64,000 bases of DNA, from assembly GCA_032690845.1 (NCBI GenBank), contig CM064417.1, forward strand, positions 26,113,833 through 26,177,832, read 5' to 3'. Each line of letters starts with the position of its first letter. The stretch's first letter is position 1. The notes beneath the pieces were generated by a model. It had not been told where the DNA came from, did not search any database, and saw only the letters and a list, made by a program, of their open reading frames with translations. A program made the translations under genes and the position numbers. Origin of the DNA: Eleusine coracana subsp. coracana. Taxonomy: Eukaryota > Streptophyta > Magnoliopsida > Poales > Poaceae. Below, piece after piece: positions 12,219 through 24,322 of the stretch.

Positions 12219-15200
12219 GTGATACGGTGGCCATCGAGTATAACGATATTGGACGAGCCATTAGGTGATGATATGATGTCTCACGGTTGCTTCATTACTT
12301 TTCCATACTCGATTGTTCTCGCTGGTGATACGGTGTCAATCGAGCATGATGACATTGAATGGGCATCTCGTCAGGCCTCAATCTAATCGACGTCACGGTT
12401 TGCCCCGATTGCTTGTACTTGCCTTGTCTATACTTCGTTGGTACTAGCAGGTGATACAGTGGCTATCGAGTATAACGACATTAGACGAGCCATTAGGCTA
12501 TGATATGATGTCTCACTGTTGCTTCATTACTTGTCCATACTCGATTCTTCTCGCTGGTGATACAGTGTCAATCGAGCATGATGACATTGAATGGGCTTGT
12601 CGTATGGCCTCATCTCATCGACGTCACAGTTTGGCCCGACTGCTTAGACTTGCCTGGTCTATACTTCGTTGGTTCTAGCCGGTGATACGGTGGCCATCGA
12701 GTATAACGACATTGGACGAGCCATTAGATGATGATATGATGTCTCATGGTTGCTCTATTCCTTGTCCATACTCGATTGTTCTCGCTGGTGATACAGTGTC
12801 AATCGAGCATGATGACATTGAATGGGCATCTCATAAGGCCTCATCTCATCGACGTCGCAGTTTGGCCCGATTGCTTGGACTTGCCTTGTCTATACTTTGT
12901 TGGTTCTAGCCGGTTATACGGTGGCCATCGAGTATAACGATATTGGACGAGCCATTAGGTGATGATATGATGTCTCACGGTTGCTTCATTACTTTTCCAT
13001 ACTCGATTGTTCTCGCTGGTGATACGGTGTCAATCGAGCATGATAACATTGAATGGGCATCTCGTCAGGCCTCAATCTCATTGACGTCACAGTTTGGCCC
13101 GATTGCTTGTACTTGCCTTGTCTATACTTCGTTGGTACTAGCAGGTGATACAGTGGCCATCGAGTATAACGATATTAGACGAGCCATTAGGCTATGATAT
13201 GACGTCTCACTGTTGCTTCATTACTTGTCCATACTTGATTGTTCTCGTTGGTGATACAGTGTCAATCGAGCATGATGACATTGAATGGGCTTGTCGTATG
13301 GCCTCATCTCATCGACGTCATAGTTTGGCCCGACTGCTTGGACTTGCCTGGTCTATACTTCGTTTATTCTAGCCGGTGATACGGTGGCCATCGAGTATAA
13401 CGACATTGGACGAGCCATTAGGTGATGATATGATGTCTCATGGTTGCTTCATTACTTGTCCATACTCGATTGTTCTCGCTGGTGATACAGTGTCAATCGA
13501 GCATGATGACATTGAATGGGCATCTCGTAAGGCCTCATCTCATCAACGTCACAGTTTGGCCCGACTGCTTGGACTTGCATGGTCTATACTTCGTTGGTTC
13601 GAGCCGGTGATACGGTGGCCATCGAGTATAACGACATTGGACGAGCCATTAGATGATGATATGATGTCTCATGGTTGCTCTATTCCTTGTCCATACTCGA
13701 TTGTTCTCGCTGGTGATACAGTGTCAATCGAGCATGATGACATTGAATGGGCATCTCATAAGGCCTCATCTCATCGACGTCGCAGTTTGGCCCGATTGCT
13801 TGGACTTGCCTTGTCTATACTTTGTTGGTTCTAGCCGGTTATACGGTGGCCATCGAGTATAACGATATTGGACGAGCCATTAGGTGATGATATGATGTCT
13901 CATGGTTGCTTCATTACTTTTCCATACTCGATTGTTCTCGCTGGTGATACGGTGTCAATCGAGCATGATGACATTGAATGGGCATCTCGTCAGGCCTTAA
14001 TCTCATCGACGTCACAGTTTGGCCCGATTGCTTGTACTTGCCTTGTCTATACTTCGTTGGTACTAGCAGGTGATACAGTGGCCACCGAGTATAACGACAT
14101 TGGACCAGCCATTAGTCGATGATATGATGTCTCACGGTTGCTTCATTACTTGTCCATACTCGATTGTTCTCGCTGGTGATACGGTGTCAATCAAGCATGA
14201 TGACATTGAATGGGCATCTCGTAAGGCCTCGTCTCATCGACGTCACAGTTTGGCCCGATTGCTTGTACTTGCCTTGTCTATACTTCGTTGGTTCTAGCCG
14301 GTGATACGGTGGCCATCGAGTATAATGATATTGGACGAGCCATTAGGTGATGATATGATGTCTCACGGTTGCTTCATTACTTTTCCATACTCGATTGTTC
14401 TCGATGGTGATACGGTGTCAATCGAGCATGATGACATTGAATGGGCATCTCGTCAGGCCTCAATCTCATCGATGTCACGGTTTGGCCCGATTACTTGTAC
14501 TTGCCTTGTCTATACTTCGTTGGTACTAGCAGGTGATACAGTGGCCATCGAGTATAACGACATTAGACGAGCCATTAGGCTATGATATGATGTCTCACTG
14601 TTGCTTCATTACTTGTCCATACTCGATTATTCTCGCTGGTGATACAGTGTCAATCGAGCATGATGACATTGAATGGGCTTGTCGTATGGCCTCATCTCAT
14701 CGACGTCACAGTTTGGCCCGACTGCTTGGACTTGCCTGGTCTATACTTCGTTGGTTCTAGCCGGTGATACGGTGGCCATCGAGTATAACGACATTGGACG
14801 AGCCATTAGATGATGATATGATGTCTCACAGTTGCTATATTCCTTGTCCATACTCGATTGTTCTCGCTGATGATACGGTGTCAATCGAGCATGATGACAT
14901 TGAATGGGCATCTCGTAAGGCCTCATCTCATCGACGTCGCAGTTTGGCCCGATTGCTTGGACTTGCCTTGTCTATACTTTGTTGGTTCTAGCCGGTTATA
15001 CGGTGGCCATCGAGTATAACGATATTGGACGAGCCATTAGGTGATGATATGATGTCTCATGGTTGCTTCATTACTTTTCCATACTCGATTGTTCTCGCTG
15101 GTGATACGGTGTCAATCGAGCATGATGACATTAAATGGGCATCTCGTCAGGCCTTAATCTCATCGACGTCACTGTTTGGCCCGATTGCTTGTACTTGCCT

Positions 15201-18200
15201 TGTCTATACTTCGTTGGTACTAGCAGGTGATACAGTGGCCATCGAGTATAACGACATTGGACCAGCCATTAGTCGATGATATGATGTCTCACGGTTGCTT
15301 CATTACTTGTCCATACTCGATTGTTCTCGCTGGTGATACGGTGTCAATCGAGCATGATGACATTGAATGGGCATCTCGTAAGGCCTTGTCTCATCGACGT
15401 CACAGTTTAGCCTGATTGCTTGGACTTGCCTTGTCTATACTTCGTTGGTTCTAGCCGGTGATACGGTGGCCATCGAGTATAATGATATTGGACGAGCCAT
15501 TAGGTGATGATATGATGTCTCACGGTTGCTTCATTACTTTTCCATACTCGATTGTTCTCGCTGGTGATACGGTGTCAATCGAGCATGATGACATTGAATG
15601 GGCATCTCGTGAGGCCTCAATCTCATCGACGTCACGGTTTGGCCCGATTGCTTGTACTTGCCTTGTCTATACTTCGTTGGTACTAGCAGGTGATACAGTG
15701 GCCATCGAGTATAACGACATTGGACCAGCCATTAGTCGATGATATGATGTCTCACGGTTGCTTCATTACTTGTCCATACTCGATTGTTCTCGCTGGTGAT
15801 ACGGTGTCAATCGAGCATGATGACATTGAATGGGCATCTCGTAAGGCCTCGTCTCATCGACGTCACAGTTTGGCCCGATTGCTTGTACTTGCCTTGTCTA
15901 TACTTCGTTGGTTCTAGCCGGTGATACGGTGGCCATCGAGTATAATGATATTGGACGAGCCATTAGGTGATGATATGATGTCTCACGGTTGCTTCATTAC
16001 TTTTCCATACTCGATTGTTCTCGATGGTGATACGGTGTCAATCGAGCATGATGACATTGAATGGGCATCTCGTCAGGCCTCAATCTCATCGATGTCACGG
16101 TTTGGCCCGATTACTTGTACTTGCCTTGTCTATACTTCGTTGGTACTAGCAGGTGATACAGTGGCCATCGAGTATAACGACATTAGACGAGCCATTAGGC
16201 TATGATATGATGTCTCACTGTTGCTTCATTACTTGTCCATACTCGATTATTCTCGCTGGTGATACAGTGTCAATCGAGCATGATGACATTGAATGGGCTT
16301 GTCGTATGGCCTCATCTCATCGACGTCACAGTTTGGCCCGACTGCTTGGACTTGCCTGGTCTATACTTCGTTGGTTCTAGCCGGTGATACGGTGGCCATC
16401 GAGTATAACGACATTGGACGAGCCATTAGATGATGATATGATGTCTCACAGTTGCTATATTCCTTGTCCATACTCGATTGTTCTCGCTGGTGATACGGTG
16501 TCAATCGAGCATGATGACATTGAATGGGCATCTCGTAAGGCCTCATCTCATCGACGTCGCAGTTTGGCCCGATTGCTTGGACTTGCCTTGTCTATACTTT
16601 GTTGGTTCTAGCCGGTTATACGGTGGCCATCGAGTATAACGATATTGGACGAGCCATTAGGTGATGATATGATGTCTCATGGTTGCTTCATTACTTTTCC
16701 ATACTCGATTGTTCTCGCTGGTGATACGGTGTCAATCGAGCATGATGACATTGAATGGGCATCTCGTCAGGCCTTAATCTCATCGACGTCACTGTTTGGC
16801 CCGATTGCTTGTACTTGCCTTGTCTATACTTCGTTGGTACTAGCAGGTGATACAGTGGCCATCGAGTATAACGACATTGGACCAGCCATTAGTCGATGAT
16901 ATGATGTCTCACGGTTGCTTCATTACTTGTCCATACTCGATTGTTCTCGCTGGTGATACGGTGTCAATCGAGCATGATGACATTGAATGGGCATCTCGTA
17001 AGGCCTCGTCTCATCGACGTCACAGTTTAGCCTGATTGCTTGGACTTGCCTTGTCTATACTTCGTTGGTTCTAGCCGGTGATACGGTGGCCATCGAGTAT
17101 AATGATATTGGACGAGCCATTAGGTGATGATATGATGTCTCACGGTTGCTTCATTACTTTTCCATACTCGATTGTTCTCGCTGGTGATACGGTGTCAATC
17201 GAGCATGATGACATTGAATGGGCATCTCGTGAGGCCTCAATCTCATCGACGTCACGGTTTGGCCCGATTGCTTGTACTTGCCTTGTCTATACTTCGTTGG
17301 TACTAGCAGGTGATACAGTGGCCATCGAGTATAACGACATTGGACCAGCCATTAGTCGATGATATGATGTCTCACGGTTGCTTCATTACTTGTCCATACT
17401 CGATTGTTCTCGCTGGTGATACGGTGTCAATCGAGCATGATGACATTGAATGGGCATCTCGTAAGGCCTCGTCTCATCGACGTCACAGTTTGGCCCGATT
17501 GCTTGGACTTGCCTTGTCTATACGTCGTTGGTTCTAGCCGATGATACGGTAGCCATCGAGTATAACGATATTGGACGAGCCATTAGGTGATGATATGATG
17601 TCTCACGGTTGCTTCATTACCTTTCCATACTCGATTGTTCTCGCTGGTGATACGGTGTCAATCGAGCATGATGACATTGAATGGGCATCTCGTCAGGCCT
17701 CAATCTCATCGACGTCACAGTTTGGCCCGATTGCTTGTACTTGCCTTGTCTATACTTCGTTGGTACTAGCAGGTGATACAGTGGCCATCGAGTATAACGA
17801 TATTAGACGAGCCATTAGGCTATGATATGATGTCTCACTGTTGCTTCATTACTTGTCCATACTTGATTGTTCTCGTTGGTGATACAGTGTCAATCGAGCA
17901 TGATGACATTGAATGGGCTTGTCGTATGGCCTCATCTCATCGACGTCATAGTTTGGCCCGACTGCTTGGACTTGCCTGGTCTATACTTCGTTGGTTCTAG
18001 CCGGTGATACGGTGGCCATCGAGTATAACGACATTGGACGAGCCATTAGATGATGATATGATGTCTCACGGTTGCTATATTCCTTGTCCATACTCGATTG
18101 TTCTCGCTGGTGATACGGTGTCAATCGAGCATGATGACATTGAATGGGCATCTCGTAAGGCCTCATCTCATCGACGTCGCAGTTTGGCCCGATTGCTTGG

Positions 18201-21200
18201 ACTTGCCTTGTCTATACTTCGTTGGTTCTAGCCGGTGATACGGTGGCCATCGAGTATAACGATCTTGGACGAGCCATTAGGTGATGATATGATGTCTCAT
18301 GGTTGCTTCATTACTTTTCCATACTCGATTGTTCTCGCTGGTGATACGGTGTCAATCGAGCATGATGACATTGAATGGGCATCTCGTCAGGCCTTAATCT
18401 CATCGACGTCACTGTTTGGCCCGATTGCTTGTACTTGCCTTGTCTATACTTCGTTGGTACTAGCAGGTGATACAGTGGCCATCGAGTATAACGACATTGG
18501 ACCAGCCATTAGTCGATGATATGATGTCTCACGGTTGCTTCATTACTTGTCCATACTCGATTGTTCTCGCTGGTGATACGGTGTCAATCGAGCATGATGA
18601 CATTGAATGGGCATCTCGTAAGGCCTCGTCTCATCGACGTCACAGTTTAGCCTGATTGCTTGGACTTGCCTTGTCTATACTTCGTTGGTTCTAGCCGGTG
18701 ATACGGTGGCCATCGAGTATAATGATATTGGACGAGCCATTAGGTGATGATATGATGTCTCACGGTTGCTTCATTACTTTTCCATACTCGATTGTTCTCG
18801 CTGGTGATACGGTGTCAATCGAGCATGATGACATTGAATGGGCATCTCGTGAGGCCTCAATCTCATCGACGTCACGGTTTGGCCCGATTGCTTGTACTTG
18901 CCTTGTCTATACTTCGTTGGTACTAGCAGGTGATACAGTGGCCATCGAGTATAACGACATTGGACCAGCCATTAGTCGATGATATGATGTCTCACGGTTG
19001 CTTCATTACTTGTCCATACTCGATTGTTCTCGCTGGTGATACGGTGTCAATCGAGCATGATGACATTGAATGGGCATCTCGTAAGGCCTCGTCTCATCGA
19101 CGTCACAGTTTGGCCCGATTGCTTGGACTTGCCTTGTCTATACTTCGTTGGTTCTAGCCGATGATACGGTAGCCATCGAGTATAACGATATTGGACGAGC
19201 CATTAGGTGATGATATGATGTCTCACGGTTGCTTCATTACCTTTCCATACTCGATTGTTCTCGCTGGTGATACGGTGTCAATCGAGCATGATGACATTGA
19301 ATGGGCATCTCGTCAGGCCTCAATCTCATCGACGTCACAGTTTGGCCCGATTGCTTGTACTTGCCTTGTCTATACTTCGTTGGTACTAGCAGGTGATACA
19401 GTGGCCATCGAGTATAACGATATTAGACGAGCCATTAGGCTATGATATGATGTCTCACTGTTGCTTCATTACTTGTCCATACTTGATTGTTCTCGTTGGT
19501 GATACAGTGTCAATCGAGCATGATGACATTGAATGGGCTTGTCGTATGGCCTCATCTCATCGACGTCATAGTTTGGCCCGACTGCTTAGACTTGCCTGGT
19601 CTATACTTCGTTTGTTCTAGCCGGTGATACGGTGGCCATCGAGTATAACGACATTCGACGAGCCATTAGATGATGATATGATGTCTCACGGTTGCTCTAT
19701 TCCTTGTCCATACTCGATTGTTCTCGCTGGTGATACGGTGTCAATCTAGCATGATGACATTGAATGGGCATCTCGTAAGGCCTCATCTCATCGACGTCAC
19801 AGTTTGGCCCGATTGCTTGGACTTGCCTTGTCTATACTTCGTTGGTTCTAGCCGGTGATACGGTGGCCATCGAGTATAACGATCTTGGACGAGCCATTAG
19901 GTGATGATATGATGTCTCATGGTTGCTTCATTACTTTTCCATACTCGATTGTTCTCGCTGGTGATACGGTGTCAATCGAGCATGATGACATTGAATGGGC
20001 ATCTCGTCAGGCCTTAATCTCATCGACGTCACTGTTTGGCCCGATTGCTTGTACTTGCCTTGTCTATACTTCGTTGGTACTAGCAGGTGATACAGTGGCC
20101 ATCGAGTATAACGACATTGGACCAGCCATTAGTCGATGATATGATGTCTCACGGTTGCTTCATTACTTGTCCATACTCGATTGTTCTCGCTGGTGATACG
20201 GTGTCAATCGAGCATGATGACATTGAATGGGCATCTCGTAAGGCCTCGTCTCATCGACGTCACAGTTTAGCCTGATTGCTTGGACTTGCCTTGTCTATAC
20301 TTCGTTGGTTCTAGCCGGTGATACGGTGGCCATCGAGTATAATGATATTGGACGAGCCATTAGGTGATGATATGATGTCTCACGGTTGCTTCATTACTTT
20401 TCCATACTCGATTGTTCTCGCTGGTGATACGGTGTCAATCGAGCATGATGACATTGAATGGGCATCTCGTGAGGCCTCAATCTCATCGACGTCACGGTTT
20501 GGCCCGATTGCTTGTACTTGCCTTGTCTATACTTCGTTGGTACTAGCAGGTGATACAGTGGCCATCGAGTATAACGACATTGGACCAGCCATTAGTCGAT
20601 GATATGATGTCTCACGGTTGCTTCATTACTTGTCCATACTCGATTGTTCTCGCTGGTGATACGGTGTCAATCGAGCATGATGACATTGAATGGGCATCTC
20701 GTAAGGCCTCGTCTCATCGACGTCACAGTTTGGCCCGATTGCTTGGACTTGCCTTGTCTATACTTCGTTGGTTCTAGCCGATGATACGGTAGCCATCGAG
20801 TATAACGATATTGGACGAGCCATTAGGTGATGATATGATGTCTCACGGTTGCTTCATTACCTTTCCATACTCGATTGTTCTCGCTGGTGATACGGTGTCA
20901 ATCGAGCATGATGACATTGAATGGGCATCTCGTCAGGCCTCAATCTCATCGACGTCACAGTTTGGCCCGATTGCTTGTACTTGCCTTGTCTATACTTCGT
21001 TGGTACTAGCAGGTGATACAGTGGCCATCGAGTATAACGATATTAGACGAGCCATTAGGCTATGATATGATGTCTCACTGTTGCTTCATTACTTGTCCAT
21101 ACTTGATTGTTCTCGTTGGTGATACAGTGTCAATCGAGCATGATGACATTGAATGGGCTTGTCGTATGGCCTCATCTCATCGACGTCATAGTTTGGCCCG

Positions 21201-22018
21201 ACTGCTTAGACTTGCCTGGTCTATACTTCGTTTGTTCTAGCCGGTGATACGGTGGCCATCGAGTATAACGACATTCGACGAGCCATTAGATGATGATATG
21301 ATGTCTCACGGTTGCTCTATTCCTTGTCCATACTCGATTGTTCTCGCTGGTGATACGGTGTCAATCTAGCATGATGACATTGAATGGGCATCTCGTAAGG
21401 CCTCATCTCATCGACGTCACAGTTTGGCCCGATTGCTTGGACTTGCCTTGTCTATACTTCGTTGGTTCTAGCCGGTGATACGGTGGCCATCGAGTATAAC
21501 GATCTTGGACGAGCCTTTAGGTGATGATATGATGTCTCACGGTTGCTTCATTACTTTTCCATTCTCGATTGTTCTCGCTGGTGATACGGTGTCAATCGAG
21601 TATGATGACATTGAATGGGCATCTCGTCAGGCCTCAATCTCATCGACGTCACAGTTTGGCCCAATTGCTTGTACTTGCCTTGTCTATACTTTGTTGGTAC
21701 TAGCAGGTGATATAGTGGCCATCGAGTATAACGATATTGGACGAGCCATTAGACGATGATATGATGTCTCACGGTTGCTTCATTACTTGTCCATACTCGA
21801 TTGTTCTCGATGGTGATACAGTGTCAATCGAGCATGATGACATTGAATGGGCATCTCGTAAGGCCTCATCTCATCAATGTCACAGTTTGGCCTGACTGCT
21901 TGGACTTGCCTGGTCTATACTTTGTTGGTTCTAGCCGGTGATACGGTGGCCATCGAGTATAACGACATTGGACGAGCCATTAGATGATGATATGATGTCT
22001 CACGGTTGCTCTATTCCT
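12219..22018. repeat. Satellite domain 2: mixed 231- and 232-bp monomer subtypes
   Basis: From the monomer at 12219 onward a second subtype appears. It is 232 bp long because of one extra A (GCCTCAATCTCATC instead of GCCTCATCTCATC). It also tends to have ACTTTTCCATAC instead of ACTTGTCCATAC, GCTTGTACTTGCC instead of GCTTGGACTTGCC, and is followed by TAGCAGGTGATACAGTGG. These 232-bp units alternate with 231-bp units. None occurs between 206 and 12218, so the window contains two satellite domains with a sharp switch near 12.2 kb. Confidence 0.88.
14533..22018. repeat. Higher-order repeat: 7-monomer, 1620-bp unit
   Basis: Equivalent monomers start at 14533, 16153, 17773, 19393 and 21013, which is exactly 1620 bp apart each time. 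The unit is four 231-bp and three 232-bp monomers. The first two copies form one subgroup (TCGATTATTCTCGCTGG) and the last three another (TTGATTGTTCTCGTTGG, CGTCATAGTTTGG). The copy at 19393 shares further private changes with that at 21013, for example CTTCGTTTGTTCTAG, TCAATCTAGC and GACATTCGACG. The last copy is cut by the array end at 22018. Confidence 0.92.
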
Positions 22019-22493
22019 CCCCCATGACTCTTCGGCTTCCCCTCCACTCAATGACCCCTTGACTTCGTGGCCCCATGACCCTCATTATTTGGGCGGAGAA
22101 ATCATGCTTACGATCGATATGCCATGGGAGGTAGGACGACACGATAGTTGCCCGGGACCACCATGACACGCGCGATAGGTAAACACGCCACCCTTGTCTC
22201 GGGCAGTGGGAAGATGGTACAGAACTAGTCAAAACCCCGCGCCCGCTTTTATCTCTTCTGAATTTAAGGGAGCGAGGCCATCCGCCCAAAACTCTCTGTT
22301 TTTTACGCCCAAAACCTCCCATAAAGCCCCTATATCCTCAAGAAGGGAATGGAATGATGGAGACATATCTCGACTGACCATGCCTTGTAGCAACGACTCG
22401 GTCGACCCTGCGGGGTACGATCGGCGTTGACCCAGATGGCAACACGACGAACCATGTGACAAACCAGGTTGAGATGTGCCATGGTTTGCAATA
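22019..22493. other. Unassigned stretch between satellite and copia element
   Basis: The sequence changes here from satellite to moderately GC-rich DNA with no ORF that looks real. The short frames on both strands overlap each other and resemble no family. The sequence CAACGACTCGGTCGACC near 22391 is very like CAATGACTCGATCGACC at 29610, on the far side of the copia element, so part of this stretch probably belongs to the older retroelement into which copia inserted. Confidence 0.4.
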
Positions 22494-24259
22494 TGTGATG
22501 AGTAATTGACTTTGGCGGAATTTGTGTTTGAGTTGAAATGCGGAAATTTGGGGATTGCATGAGTTTGTGCATGTTATGGTTTTGACTAACCAGAGTTGGT
22601 AATAGAGTTGGAGAGTTTGCAGGAGATGGGAAATGTGTTTGCTTGTCTCATGATGTGTAGGTCAGTGGAGTCAACTTGGCGGTCAACTGCAAGAGGATCG
22701 GGCACAAGTAGGAGACTTGGGGCTGGACGATCGGGAGGCCGGGTGAAGTCAAGGGTGATCCATACCATACACGTGGAGAGGCAAGAAGCACGGACGGTTT
22801 CGGGGTTGAGCCTCAAAATCATGGTGGTGATCGAGACAGTCGTGTTGACCAAGTCAAGATGATCGGGCGTTGGTGCAAGTAGAGGCTTCCAATGGACCAG
22901 AGGTGGGAGAGACTTGTCGACGAGGAGGATCACGGGACGAGGTGACACACGTCAAGATCAAGAAGTCGCACTTTGAGAAGCATGCAAGGCGGTTTTCCGA
23001 TTTAGGCCTCAAAACCGATGGCGGTGATTGGAGGTGCACGTGACACCATCATGGAGCTTGTGTCGAGGCGAAGCTAAGTCGTGAAGGGCTCGATGGCGTT
23101 CAGGCGAAGGAAAAAGAGTTGGACGGTTTAGCCCCCTGGTGGTGGGTGGCAATGAGTTATAGGTCAAGGGTAGAGTTGTCTTTGACCCTAGGCCTATATA
23201 AGGAGAGGTAGGGCTGGTGGAAGAGGTGCCGCTCTTTCCCTTAGCCTTGCCTTAAGTCTTCATTCAAAGCGCTAGGAGAGGTTTTCATGTAATAGAGGAG
23301 AGGAGAGGGTGTGTGAGAGACATATCTTTCTCTTCCAAATAGTGGGAGGAAGAGGATGGCTTCCAAGCCTTGTATCCATGGATCTTGTAAGCATGTTTCT
23401 ATGATATGAGAATTATTTTCGTGCTCAAGATCTTCCTCTCTTCCTAAATCCCAAATTTCTCTTTTTCTCTATTTTTGGAGCTATTTTTGTGGGAATTTTT
23501 TATCTCATTTTTGAGTAAGTTTTTGGGGCGTATTTCTTGGGGATCTTAGTGCTATGATGATCTAGAACAATCATACATAGGTCCTTGACCAAATCAAGAG
23601 CTCTAGCACCTTCGATTTGAAGGATTTCTCAAGTTTCCCCTTTTAGGTGTTCTTGGCACAAGATCTGAAATTCTTGATGATTTCTTGAGCCAATTGAGTA
23701 GATCTTTTGGGAGGAAGGTCACAATGACTTGAGGATTCCCTGGTCCAAATATCGCACATTTTGGAGATCATTTGGTTGAGTTTTGGAGAGATTTGTGGGG
23801 AAAACGCGATAGTTTTCTATCCTGTCGGGGGTCGATCGGCACTACCGATGACCTGGACCGGCACTGCTGGTGGGTCTGAACTCTGATTGGCACTGCCGAT
23901 GACCAGGACCGGCACTGTCGGTGGCTTGAGTCTGAACCCTGCACCGACACTGCTAATAACCACGACCGGCACTGCCGATGGCTGTGATCGGCACTGCCGA
24001 TGGTTGTCCAGACTTGATCTATTTTGGTGCGTTTCTTTGACAGTTTTGAGTCTTTGCAGTTCTTCTTTGTTTCCACTGTGTTCTGCTGCTGTTGTTGATC
24101 ACTCCTAGGGTTAGCACATCGCAAGTTGGTGTGTGTCGCCTTGGTGATCGATTTAGAGGTTGGCTTGGGTTATAATTAGGACATAGACCAAGTTCTTGTG
24201 AAGAATTTTAATTGGCTCCCATTCACCCCCCCCCCTCTGGTTGCCTTCTCGGTCCTTCG
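22494..24259 (+). repeat. 5' LTR of the copia element
   Basis: From about 22524 onward this LTR aligns with the 3' LTR, with scattered substitutions. A TATA box (TATATAAGG, 23195-23203) marks a likely transcription start region, and the end has the C-run and CTCGGTCCTTC typical of this group just before the primer binding site. An array of GGCACTGCCGATG-like motifs lies near the 3' end. The exact first base is uncertain because the matching part of the 3' LTR is deleted. Confidence 0.85.
23833..24005 (+). repeat. Degenerate minisatellite of GGCACTGCCGATG motifs in the 5' LTR
   Basis: About seven degenerate copies of CCGGCACTGCCGATGG occur, spaced roughly 15 to 45 bases. The equivalent stretch of the 3' LTR (about 29128-29355) has a different number and order of copies, so the array has changed since insertion. 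Each copy is partly self-complementary. Confidence 0.75.
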
Positions 24260-24261
24260 AT

Positions 24262-24273
24262 TGGTATCAAAGC
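24262..24273 (+). promoter_or_regulatory. Primer binding site of the copia element
   Basis: TGGTATCAAAGC lies two to three bases after the 5' LTR end. It matches the initiator-Met tRNA 3' end used by most plant copia elements (TGGTATCAGAGC), with one difference. It would prime minus-strand DNA synthesis. Confidence 0.85.
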
Positions 24274-24322
24274 TTGTTTGATCACTAGTTGACCTTCACC
24301 GGCTTTGTGATCCAAAGGCGAC

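Larger units (their letters stand above)
1..22018. repeat. Satellite DNA array, about 95 tandem 231/232-bp monomers
   Basis: The sequence GGTGATACGGTGGCCATCG, or a close variant, recurs every 231 or 232 bp from position 206 to position 21937, always in the same orientation. I count about 95 monomer starts plus a truncated piece at the left end and a cut monomer at the right. No other sequence interrupts the array. It stops abruptly inside a monomer at about 22018, where the expected CTATTCCTTGTCC becomes CTATTCCTCCCCC. Monomers differ from each other at a limited number of positions, and blocks of several monomers recur almost unchanged, as in higher-order repeats. I do not recognise this as any named grass satellite. 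Each monomer contains GACGTC, and many contain a full TGACGTCA palindrome. The array continues to the left of the window. Confidence 0.97.

Noticed and set aside
9292..18166. Minus-strand frames of 61-65 codons in the satellite
   Set aside because: They are the antisense phase of the same monomer, repeated with it.
438..21759. Repeated open frames of 62 to 152 codons across the first 22 kb on the + strand
   Set aside because: They are the open phase of the satellite monomer and mostly begin at GTG. Many sister monomers carry stops, and no domain is recognisable.
1..22018. Regular repeats resembling a CRISPR-like or variable gene-cassette array
   Set aside because: Whole monomers repeat with no unique spacers, the period is 231 bp, and the surrounding genes are plant genes with introns.
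22194..22948. Overlapping short frames on both strands after the satellite
   Set aside because: They overlap each other, match no family, and lie partly in the copia LTR.
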